NCBI RefSeq assembly: GCF_001552635.1
Contig: NZ_BCRO01000121.1
Span: 1 to 32,080 of the forward strand
Direction of reading: 5' to 3'
Length of the DNA stretch: 32,080 bases
Source: Actinomadura hibisca NBRC 15177
GTDB lineage: Bacteria; Actinomycetota; Actinomycetes; Streptosporangiales; Streptosporangiaceae
A model generated the notes under the pieces. It did not search any database, was not told the origin of the DNA, and was given only the letters and a program-made list of their open reading frames with translations. Position numbers and translations under genes: made by a program. This document shows positions 17,007 through 24,341 of this stretch, in pieces (within the stretch, counting starts at the first letter, position 1; every line of letters starts with the position of its first letter).

Positions 17007-18179
17007 TCAGCTCGGCGTCAACGTACGGTAGACCTCGGCCAGCCTCGCGCGCGAGTGCGCCCAGGTGAGCCGGCCGGCGATCCGGTCGCGGGCGCGCGCG
17101 CCCATCGCGGCGGCCTCGGCCGGGTACTCCAGCAGGATGCGGACGGCGCGGGCCAGCTCGGCGGGCCGGTCGGCCGGGACCAGGCGGCCGTGCGCGCCGT
17201 CGTCCATCAGCTCGCGGACGGCGGGCAGGTCCGAGGCCACCACCGGCGTCCCGGCCGCCATCGACTCGATCACCTTCAGCGGCGCGCACCCCTGGTCGAG
17301 GTTGCGGGCGCAGCCGGTGAGCGGGGCCAGCGACAGCTCCGCGTGCGCGAGCCAGGCCGCGACCTGCTCGTGGGGGAGGGTGAAGCGCCACTCGACGCGG
17401 TCGGCGACGCCGAGGCGCTCGGCCAGGCGGCGCAGCGGCCGGGCGCGGCGCTCGGGCACCGACGAGCAGATGACCAGCGGCAGGTCCAGGTCGGCCAGCC
17501 GGGCGAACGCGCGCAGCAGCACGTCCAGGCCCTGCCACGGCTGGAGCGCGCCGACGTAGATCAGGTAGCGATCCGGGGCGTCGGCCGGACGTGGCGGGCG
17601 GGGTGTGAGGTCCGCGCCGTTCGGCACCAGGTGGATCTTGTCGGCGGACAGGCCGAAGCCCCGCACGGCCGAGCCGATCACCGCCGACGGCACCACGATC
17701 GTGTCGGCCCGCTCCAGGCAGCGCAGCTCCAGCTCGTGGATCTTCTTGAGGGTGCCGGGCGCGACCAGCGGCCGGGTGTGCGCTAGCTCGATCGACGGCA
17801 GCCCGTTGGCCTCGTAGACCAGCCTGTGCGGGCCGTCCAGCATCGGCAGCGCGCTCCACGGGTCGCGCACGTGGATCACCTTCAGGGTGTCCCGGTGCGG
17901 CGCGACCTGCGCGGCGACCCACGCGGAGTACGCCTCGGCGCGGTCGATCAGGTTGGGGATCTGCGCGTCGAACCGCACGATCTCCCGCGTGCCCTCGCGC
18001 TGGTGGCGGGGCAGGCCACCGCCGCCGAGCACGCCCAGCAGCCCGCCGCCGTAGTGGTCGAACAGCTCGTCGGCCATCTGCGCGATGTGCACGGCCGATC
18101 CCTTGCTGGAGGGGAAACGGTCGAAGGCAAAGTAGGCCGCGCGGTGTTCGCCCGAGTAGGCCTGATGCATGCCGGTCAT
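17007..18179 (-). CDS. GT4 family glycosyltransferase
   Basis: A 390-aa GT-B glycosyltransferase. The N-terminal domain includes RFPSSKGSAVHIAQMADEL. The donor domain begins at LVPNGADL, continues YLIYVGALQPWQGLDVLLRAF and has the EX7E region APLKVIESMAAGTPVVASDLPAVRE. ATG at 18179 overlaps the epimerase stop (ATGA). It probably works with the epimerase product in synthesis of a surface or secreted glycan. The sugar is unknown. Confidence 0.9.
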   Translation of the reverse strand: MTGMHQAYSGEHRAAYFAFDRFPSSKGSAVHIAQMADELFDHYGGGLLGVLGGGGLPRHQREGTREIVRFDAQIPNLIDRAEAYSAWVAAQVAPHRDTLKVIHVRDPWSALPMLDGPHRLVYEANGLPSIELAHTRPLVAPGTLKKIHELELRCLERADTIVVPSAVIGSAVRGFGLSADKIHLVPNGADLTPRPPRPADAPDRYLIYVGALQPWQGLDVLLRAFARLADLDLPLVICSSVPERRARPLRRLAERLGVADRVEWRFTLPHEQVAAWLAHAELSLAPLTGCARNLDQGCAPLKVIESMAAGTPVVASDLPAVRELMDDGAHGRLVPADRPAELARAVRILLEYPAEAAAMGARARDRIAGRLTWAHSRARLAEVYRTLTPS

Positions 18180-19123
18180 GCCGCGCCCACCCGGTCCCGG
18201 ACGCGGAGCCCGCGATGCCAGGCGAGCTGGTCGGCCAGCCCCTCGGCCAGGCCCGTGCCCGCCGTCCAGCCCAGCAGCCGCGCCGCCCGCCCGCTGTCGG
18301 CCCACGTGCGGGTCGCGTCCCCGGCCACCGGCTCCTGCCCGCGCACCGCCGGACGGCCGCCCAGCAGCTCCCCGAGCAGGTCGATCGCGGCCCGCACGGT
18401 GACCGGCTCGGGACGGCCCACGTTCAGCACGGTCCCGCCCGGCAGGTCGGCCGCCGCCGCCCGCAACGTCGCGTCCACCACGTCGGCCACGTGCGTGAAC
18501 GACCGGGACCGCCGCCCGTCCCCGAACACCGGCAGCGGGCGCCCGTCGAGCGCCGCCTCGATGAACCGGTGGAAGGCCATGTCGGGCCGCTGCCGGGGCC
18601 CGTAGACCGAGAAGTAGCGCAGCACCGTCACCGGCAGGCCGTCCCGCGCGGCCACCGCCGCGAGCCGCTCCACCTCGACCTTCCCGGCCGCGTACGGGCT
18701 GGCCGGGCTGAGCGGGTCGTCCTCGCGCGTCGGCAGGTCGCGCGACCCGTACACCGACGAGCTGGACGCGACGATCACGCGCGGGCGGCGCGCGGCGCAC
18801 GCCTGGAGCAGCCGCCGGGTGGCCACGACGTTGTCGCGCTCGGCCGGGGCTCGGCCCGCGCCCCACGAGGTCCGCACGCCCGGCCGTCCCGCCAGGTGCA
18901 CCACCGCGTCGGCGGCGGCGAGCGGGGCCAGGTCGTCCACGGCGAGATCGATCTCCAGGCGCGCGGCGCGGTCGGCGAGCCCGGCCCAGTTGCGCCGGGA
19001 CGCGGCCGGGTTCAGCGCACGCGCGGGCGCGTCGGCCGCGAGCACCTCGTGCCCCGCCTCCGCCAGCGCGTCCACCACATGGCTGCCCAGGAAACCGGCA
19101 GCCCCCGTCACCACGATCCGCAC
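18176..19123 (-). CDS. NAD-dependent epimerase/dehydratase (extended SDR)
   Basis: A 315-aa nucleotide-sugar epimerase or dehydratase. The NAD-binding loop GAAGFLGSH is at residues 7-15. The catalytic motifs are VIVASSSSVYG (Ser) and SPYAAGKVEVE (YxxxK), and the substrate region has RYFSVYGPRQRPDMAFHRF, as in UDP-glucose 4-epimerase relatives. The GTG start at 19123 lies 6 bases after a TAGGGT box, so translation is probably leaderless. It is first in a six-gene operon and probably provides the activated sugar. Confidence 0.9.
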   Translation of the reverse strand: MRIVVTGAAGFLGSHVVDALAEAGHEVLAADAPARALNPAASRRNWAGLADRAARLEIDLAVDDLAPLAAADAVVHLAGRPGVRTSWGAGRAPAERDNVVATRRLLQACAARRPRVIVASSSSVYGSRDLPTREDDPLSPASPYAAGKVEVERLAAVAARDGLPVTVLRYFSVYGPRQRPDMAFHRFIEAALDGRPLPVFGDGRRSRSFTHVADVVDATLRAAAADLPGGTVLNVGRPEPVTVRAAIDLLGELLGGRPAVRGQEPVAGDATRTWADSGRAARLLGWTAGTGLAEGLADQLAWHRGLRVRDRVGAA

Positions 19124-19129
19124 GCGAGC

Positions 19130-19135
19130 ACCCTA
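19130..19135 (-). promoter_or_regulatory. Candidate leaderless -10 box of the glycan operon
   Basis: TAGGGT on the minus strand ends 6 bases before the epimerase GTG start. No clear -35 hexamer is seen in the GC-rich upstream sequence. Confidence 0.45.
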
Positions 19136-19169
19136 CCCACGCCGCTGCCCGCCCCGGCACGCGCGCGGA

Positions 19170-20693
19170 TCACCGCGAACGGACCACCCGCGTCTCGTCC
19201 CAGACCGCCTCCGGCGGCTCGTAGACCGCCCCGTCGGACCCGAACACCAGGAACCGGTCGAAGGTGCGCGCGAACCACCGGTCGTGCGTGACCGCCAGCA
19301 CCGTGCCCTCGAAGGACTCCAGCCCCTCCTGCAACGCCTCCGCGCTGGCCAGGTCGAGGTTGTCGGTCGGCTCGTCCAGCAGCAGCAACGTCGCGCCGCC
19401 CAGCTCCAGCAGCAGGATCTGCAACCGCGCCTGCTGGCCGCCCGACAACGTCTCGAACGGCTGCTCGGCGCACATCTGCAACTCGTAGCGGGCGAGCGCG
19501 TTCATGGCGTCGCCGCGCAGCCGCGCGTGCTCGGTCATCACGATCTCGCACGGCGTGCGCCCGGCCAGATCCGGCCGCGCGTGCGTCTGCGCGAACAGCC
19601 CCGGCAGCACCCGCGCGCCCAGCCGCGCCACGCCGCTGTGCGCGACCGGCTCCACCGGCGTCGCGCCGCGCGGCAGCTCGTCGGCGACCCCGGCCAGCAG
19701 TCGCAGGAAGTGCGACTTGCCCGAGCCGTTGGAGCCCAGCACCGCGACGCGCTCGCCGTACCAGACCTCGGCGTCGAACGGCTTCATCAGCCCGGTCAGC
19801 TCCAGGCCCTCGCAGATCACCGTGCGCTTGCCCGTGCGGCCGCCGCGCAGCCGCATCTTCAGGCTCTGGTCGCGCGGCGGCACCTCCGGCGGCCCCGCTT
19901 CCTCGAACTTCCGCAGCCGGGTCTGGGCCGCCTGGTAGCGGGAGGCGAGGCCGTCGTTGAAGGCGGCCTTGTTCTTGAGCGTGTTGACGAGCTGCTTGAG
20001 CTTGGCGTGCTCCTCGTCCCAGCGGCGGCGCAACTCCTCCAGCCGCTCGTTGCGGTCGCGGCGGGCGGCGGCGTAGGTGGCGAAGCGGTCGCCGTGCACC
20101 CACACCGTGCCCGCCTCGACGGTGACGATCCGGTCGGCGGCGCGGTCGAGCAGCTCCCGGTCGTGCGACACCAGCAGGACGGTCTTGGGTGTCTCCCGCA
20201 GCCGCTCCTCCAGCCACTGCTTGCCCGGCACGTCCAGGTAGTTGTCCGGCTCGTCCAGCAGCAGGACCTCGTCGGAGCCGCGCAGCAGCGCCTCCAGGAC
20301 CAGGCGCTTCTGCTCGCCGCCCGACAACGTCGCGGCCTCGCGCCAGCGGCACCGGTCATAGGCGACGCCGAGCGCCGCCACGCAGCAGGCGTCCCAGAGC
20401 ACCTCGGCCTCGTAGCCGCCCGCGTCGCCCCACCCGGCCAGCGCGGTGGCGTAGCGCATCTGGGTGGGCTCGTCGTCGTGCTCCATCATGGCCAGCTCGG
20501 CGGCCTCCAGCGCCGCCGCGGCCTCCCGCACGCGCGGCGCGGCGGTGGTCAGCAGCAGGTCGTGCACCGACGACGCGTCGCGCACGTTCCCGACGAACTG
20601 CCGCATCACCCCGAGCCCGCCGCTGTGCGCGACCGTGCCCTCCTCCGGCGCGAGATCCCCGGCGATCATGCGCAGCAGGGTCGTCTTCCCGAC
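19170..20693 (-). pseudogene. ABC-F family ATPase, 5'-truncated by the integrated element
   Basis: About 507 codons of a two-cassette ABC-F protein, a cytosolic ribosome-associated family. The visible frame begins at VGKTTLLRMIAGDL, the second half of the first Walker A motif. It continues with LSGGEQKRLVLEAL, VLLLDEPDNYLD, a linker with coiled-coil character (ERLEELRRRWDEEHAKLKQL), the second Walker A GSNGSGKS, LSGGQQARLQILLLEL and LLLLDEPTDNLD. The first ~40 residues are absent. In place of the expected GxNG the sequence changes to element DNA, where the frame continues without a plausible start. The missing 5' part is expected beyond the right end of the element. It is probably non-functional while the element is integrated. 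Confidence 0.88.
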
Positions 20694-20703
20694 TACCGCT
20701 TTG
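20685..20703. other. Attachment-site junction of the integrated element (attL or attR)
   Basis: Host sequence encoding the Walker A residues V-G-K-T-T (minus strand, 20693 to 20679) ends here and the integrase leader begins. The integrase start is about 60 bases away, as usual for large serine recombinases. The exact crossover bases cannot be given without the other junction. Confidence 0.7.
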
Positions 20704-20729
20704 GGGGGTTTGTAGTGGGTAAATATGCA
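20701..20729 (+). promoter_or_regulatory. Candidate integrase promoter
   Basis: TTGGGG and TATGCA are separated by 17 bp, about 30 bp before the integrase start. The -35 box lies next to the crossover, so promoter strength may differ between integrated and circular forms. Confidence 0.4.
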
Positions 20730-20759
20730 GGTAGAACGGCTTTCCCCCCAGGAGGCATG

Positions 20760-22316
20760 ATGCCGACCGAGTTGGACGACCGACCGCATGTCGGGTACGA
20801 GCGGATCAGCGACGACCGCACGGGTACCGGGGATGGCGTCTCTTCCCAAGAGATCGAAGTGGACGAGGACGCCGAAGACCGGGGCATGCCGATCACCCAG
20901 CACTACGCCGACAACGACACGTCCGCGTTCGCTGAGAACCGCAGGCGCGCGGACTATGAGCGGATGATGACGCGCGTGGACCAGGGAGGCATCGCCAGCA
21001 TCACCGCGTGGCACGCCAACCGTCTGCACCGCCGCTCAGAGGAAGTCAACCAGTTCATCAAGCGATGCCGCAGGCAGCGCGTGCGCGTGGTCACCGTCAT
21101 GCACGGCGAGTACGACCTTGAGAAGGCCGCCGGGCGCAAGGCGCTGCGCGACGACACCAGCGACGCCGAGTACGAGAGCGAGCACCGGGGCGAACGCGTG
21201 GCGATCGCGCGCAAGCGCCAGGCCCGCCGAGGCGAGTGGGGCGGAGGTCCGCGCCCCTACGGGTGGGGAGTGGACACCGGCCGCGTCCGGTCGGTGTGCG
21301 TCAACCCCAAGGCCCCGACGATGGACCGGGTCTATGAGGACCGCCCCGTGCTGGACATGACCCGGCACAACCCGCGCGAGGCCGCCGAGATCCGCCGGTG
21401 GGCGGACGATGTCCTGGTGGGAGTGCCGCTAGAGCAGTTGGTCACCGATCTTGCCGCACGCGCGGTCCTCACGGTGAGCCAGGCCCAGGGCCGCACGCCC
21501 AAGCGCAACGGCCGCGAGGTCGAGCACCAGGGATGGAACAGCCGGACCATCGTGCAGATCCTCACCCACCCCCGCACCTCCGGGCACAGCGTCTACAACG
21601 GGGAGATCATCAAGCGCAACGCGTTCGAGCCGATCATCCCCGAGGACACCCGGCAGGCGTTGATCGCGCTGTTCGCCGACCCCAAGCGCAAGACCAGCCC
21701 CGGCAACACGCCCAAGTGGTTGGGCAGCCTGATCTACCAGTGCGCCAAGTGCGACGACGGCACCACCATGACCGTCCGGCGCAACAAGCAGGGCACCCCG
21801 GTCTACCAGTGCCAGAAGCGCAGCCACTGCCAGTGGCCCGCCAAGGAGGTCAACAACGCGGTTACCGATGTGATCGTAGAGCGTCTGTCCAGGCGCGACG
21901 CCGCCGACCTGATGACCCCCGCCGTAGAGGTGGATCTTCCCGCGCTGCGCGAGCAGGTCAGGGCGTTGGAGGCGCGCAAGGCCGACGCCAGCCGCCGTTA
22001 TGGACGGCTGGAGTACGACGCCGAGGAGTACGCCGAGATCCGCGACGCCGCCAACGCCGCGCTTGCTGAGATCCGCGCCGAGATCGACAACGCCGTCAGC
22101 CACAGCCCGCTTGCCGCGTTCGCCGCCGCTGATGACGTACGCGCCACGTGGGAGGGTCTCAGCTTGGGCAGGCAGCGAGAGATCGTCCGCTACTTGCTGG
22201 AGGTCAAGCTTCCCCCGCCCGGACGAGGCGTGCGCCACTTCGACCGAAGCAAGATCCAGATCCGCCGAGCCAAGCGCGCCACCCCGCCCCCCGCACCGCG
22301 CACGCTCGCGGCCTGA
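20760..22316 (+). CDS. Large serine recombinase (integrase)
   Basis: A 518-aa site-specific recombinase that joins attP and attB and forms a Ser-DNA linkage. The catalytic domain starts GYERIS (Ser at about residue 17), followed by GVSSQE and the active-site region ITAWHANRLHRR. The recombinase domain includes RPYGWGVDTG and a long DNA-binding stretch. A zinc ribbon (CAKC and CQKRSHC) and a coiled coil near LREQVRALEARKADASRRYG and YAEIRDAANAALAEIRAEI follow, as in phiC31-type enzymes. AGGAGG precedes two adjacent ATG codons (20757, 20760); the second has better spacing. An open frame continues leftward to 18819 but is an artefact of GC-rich DNA. No recombination directionality factor is recognised in the window. 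Confidence 0.95.
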   Translation: MPTELDDRPHVGYERISDDRTGTGDGVSSQEIEVDEDAEDRGMPITQHYADNDTSAFAENRRRADYERMMTRVDQGGIASITAWHANRLHRRSEEVNQFIKRCRRQRVRVVTVMHGEYDLEKAAGRKALRDDTSDAEYESEHRGERVAIARKRQARRGEWGGGPRPYGWGVDTGRVRSVCVNPKAPTMDRVYEDRPVLDMTRHNPREAAEIRRWADDVLVGVPLEQLVTDLAARAVLTVSQAQGRTPKRNGREVEHQGWNSRTIVQILTHPRTSGHSVYNGEIIKRNAFEPIIPEDTRQALIALFADPKRKTSPGNTPKWLGSLIYQCAKCDDGTTMTVRRNKQGTPVYQCQKRSHCQWPAKEVNNAVTDVIVERLSRRDAADLMTPAVEVDLPALREQVRALEARKADASRRYGRLEYDAEEYAEIRDAANAALAEIRAEIDNAVSHSPLAAFAAADDVRATWEGLSLGRQREIVRYLLEVKLPPPGRGVRHFDRSKIQIRRAKRATPPPAPRTLAA

Positions 22317-22323
22317 CGGCAGG

Positions 22324-22362
22324 CAGCCGCCCCGCGCTCCGTTCAGGAGTGCGGGGCGGCTG
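22324..22362. terminator. Strong bidirectional terminator between integrase and the transfer operon
   Basis: A 17-bp stem with one G-T pair (22324-22340 with 22346-22362) and a 5-base loop lies 8 bp after the integrase stop and 5 bp before the stop of the opposing small gene. Confidence 0.85.
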
Positions 22363-22367
22363 ATCAT

Positions 22368-22523
22368 TCACCCCTCACGCCGCGTGAGCAGCAACGCCAG
22401 CACCTCACGGTCCCGGTCATCCAGCGGCCCCAAGTCGTCCGCCACCCGCGCGGCCCACGCCGCATCATCCTCGTGCCCCGTCTGCGCGCCCTCTTGCCGA
22501 GCCTCACCGTCCGCCGAGTCCAT
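22368..22523 (-). CDS. Small conserved AICE-type protein
   Basis: A 51-aa acidic protein, with central DDAAWAARVADDLGPLDDRD and end REVLALLLTRREG. The C-terminal pattern resembles small proteins often seen next to integrase genes in Streptomyces elements (leucine-rich helix followed by basic end). Function is unknown; a DNA-binding or excision helper role is only a guess. ATG at 22523 is chosen; the ribosome-binding site is weak (GGGCGGGG) and a GTG lies one codon upstream. It is last on the minus strand, 137 bp after the membrane-protein gene. I see no other gene in those 137 bp, which are C/G-rich on the plus strand. Confidence 0.6.
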   Translation of the reverse strand: MDSADGEARQEGAQTGHEDDAAWAARVADDLGPLDDRDREVLALLLTRREG

Positions 22524-22660
22524 CACCCCGCCCGTTCATGATCATCGGCAGCTCTGCGCCGCTTCCGTCCCACAAACCCCCGCCCCCCGCCCCGATCGAG
22601 CCGCTACGCGGCACCCTTTTCCTTGGGCGACCCGGCCAGCGCGGACTAGCCGCCGCCGCG

Positions 22661-23761
22661 CTACCCCTCTACCGCACACCTCAGGTACTCCGCGTCCCAG
22701 CCGCACGGCGGACCCCCCAGCCGCGCGATCGTGGAGGCCAGGACGTGAGAAGCTTCGCGGCGGCTTGGCTCCAGATCCGCGCCGGACACCGTCCACCGGT
22801 GCATGGTCTGGATCACCAGCACGTTGCCGCGCTGCATGTAGTCGATCGTGCGGTGCACCACCGGCCGCGCGCCCCGCGACCGCGCGTAGGTCGAGCGTTC
22901 GACCGCGCGCAGCATCGCCCAGGCTTCCCCGCGCTCCTGACCGGTGATCGCCCAGTCCTGGCGATGCTCCAGCGCGTACCACCACGCCGTGATCCTCAGC
23001 CGGGGGACCCGCGCTCTGGTCGGGCACGCCTCCGCCCGCGCCGCCAGCCGCCCGAACGCCGCCCGCGCCTGGTCCACCGTCGTGTACCTCACCGCGTGGA
23101 TCACGTACCCGTCCCGCGCCAGCGCGCCCGAGTCCCGCCGCCACCCCGTCCACATGTGCTCCAGCACCCGGCCCGGGATGCTCTGCCCCCGCCACCCGCA
23201 GGTGGGCACGCCCACCGAATCGCGGATCATGCCGAGCGGATAGCGCCGCAGCCGGATCGGCTTGTGTCCGATGCCGGGCAGCCGATCGGGCCGCCGCTCC
23301 ACCACCCGCCGTACCTGCGCCTCACCCAGCACCGGCAGGCGCGGCACCGGCGACGGCACCGGGGAGGGCACCAGTTCCAGCCCCCGCCGGTCGCCGGGCC
23401 GCTCGGTGGTCCGCGCTCCGGTCCGCTCCGCCCGCTGCTGCACGCCTCCGCCGCCCAGCGCCATCGGAAGCGTGATCGTCGGCGCGGCCACCGCCGCCAG
23501 CGTCACCGCCCACGACACCAGGCCCGCCGCCGTGCCCACCGCGCGCAGCCCCCGCCGCCCCACCGGACCCAGCCCCGCCAGCCACCCATCCACCGCCCGC
23601 GCGGCCCGCACCACCCGGCCGCACACCCACGCCCACACCAGCGCGCCCGCCGACGCCAGCACCGACACCACCACCGACACGGCCCGCCGCACCCGCTCCG
23701 GCACCCGCGCCCCCAGCCGCTCCGCCACCCGTCCCGCCGTTCGCCGTCCCGTCCAGGTCAC
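22661..23761 (-). CDS. Membrane-anchored protein with PknH-sensor-like C-terminal domain
   Basis: A 366-aa protein. An N-terminal basic region is followed by two hydrophobic segments (AVSVVVSVLASAGALVWAWV and the region around AAGLVSWAVTLAAVAAPTI), a Pro/Arg linker, and a C-terminal domain of about 190 residues. That domain (DQARAAFGRLAARAEACPTR, then RGNVLVIQTMHRW, then AGDLEPS-like and SHVLASTIARL) resembles extracellular PknH-type sensor domains. The GTG start at 23761 overlaps the previous stop (GTGA). No kinase domain is attached. It probably faces outside and may take part in mating-pore or surface contact; this is inference from position in the transfer operon. Confidence 0.65.
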   Translation of the reverse strand: MTWTGRRTAGRVAERLGARVPERVRRAVSVVVSVLASAGALVWAWVCGRVVRAARAVDGWLAGLGPVGRRGLRAVGTAAGLVSWAVTLAAVAAPTITLPMALGGGGVQQRAERTGARTTERPGDRRGLELVPSPVPSPVPRLPVLGEAQVRRVVERRPDRLPGIGHKPIRLRRYPLGMIRDSVGVPTCGWRGQSIPGRVLEHMWTGWRRDSGALARDGYVIHAVRYTTVDQARAAFGRLAARAEACPTRARVPRLRITAWWYALEHRQDWAITGQERGEAWAMLRAVERSTYARSRGARPVVHRTIDYMQRGNVLVIQTMHRWTVSGADLEPSRREASHVLASTIARLGGPPCGWDAEYLRCAVEG

Positions 23762-24117
23762 TGTTCGCCGCCTTCCGACCATCGTCCGTCCGGCCCCGCC
23801 GCCGGACCCTGCCGCCCTTGCTGATCGCGGAGCGCGCGGCCCCGCGTGAAGCTCATGAGCGTCCACTCGCAGGCGACCCGCGCGGCCAGGACGCCGACCA
23901 CGCCCGCCGCCACCACCACCGGCGCGAAGACGAGCCATCCCGCGCCCAGCCAGCCCGCCAGGCCCGCCACCAGCAGCACCCCGGCCACCGCGCCCAGCAC
24001 CGCGCACCCCATCAGCGCCACGTACAGGCAGCCGATCAGCCGGGGCGTCACCATCTGCCGAAAACTGAGGTCCGCCAGCCCGGACAGCAGGCCGCGCGAC
24101 CGCCCCGGGCCGCTCAC
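23758..24117 (-). CDS. DUF4282-like membrane protein
   Basis: A 119-aa protein with LSGLADLSFRQMVTPRLIGCLYV followed by two hydrophobic helices and ARVACEWTLMSF. This matches the pattern of DUF4282, a small inner-membrane family found in many actinobacteria. The GTG start at 24117 overlaps the preceding stop (GTGA). The start in an alternative upstream frame (24399) belongs to the rep gene region and is rejected. Its role in the element is unknown; a place in the membrane part of the transfer apparatus is plausible. Confidence 0.7.
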   Translation of the reverse strand: MSGPGRSRGLLSGLADLSFRQMVTPRLIGCLYVALMGCAVLGAVAGVLLVAGLAGWLGAGWLVFAPVVVAAGVVGVLAARVACEWTLMSFTRGRALRDQQGRQGPAAGPDGRWSEGGEQ

Positions 24118-24341
24118 GGCCGCCACCCCAACGCCCAGGCGATCAGCGTCACCGGGGCCGACAGCACCAGCGCCACCACCGCCAGCAGCACCACCGCCCG
24201 CAGCAGACCGGGGTACCGCGAGCCCAGCGGCGCACGCATCCGGATCACGATCCGCCCGCTTCCGCGCCCGCCGCCGGTGGTCGAGCGGACCAGCAGCCAC
24301 AGCAGCCACAGACCCAGCACCGTGCCGATCAGGTCCCACAT
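24114..24341 (-). CDS. Small two-helix membrane protein (SpdB-like position)
   Basis: A 75-aa protein with two hydrophobic helices, one at the N terminus (LIGTVLGLWLLWLLV) and one at the C terminus (LLRAVVLLAVVALVLSAPVTL), separated by a Gly/Arg-rich loop. In pSAM2-type elements, small spread (Spd) proteins of similar design sit next to rep. ATG at 24341 shares its A with the rep stop (TGATG), so translation is coupled; upstream ATG at 24383 would overlap rep more. Function in intramycelial spread is inferred from position only. Confidence 0.6.
   Translation of the reverse strand: MWDLIGTVLGLWLLWLLVRSTTGGGRGSGRIVIRMRAPLGSRYPGLLRAVVLLAVVALVLSAPVTLIAWALGWRP

Noticed and set aside
18819..20756. 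A long plus-strand frame continuous with the integrase, giving a 1165-aa fusion
   Set aside because: It runs antisense through the epimerase and ABC-F genes with low-complexity composition; AGGAGG and ATG at 20757/20760 mark the true integrase start and the catalytic domain begins there.
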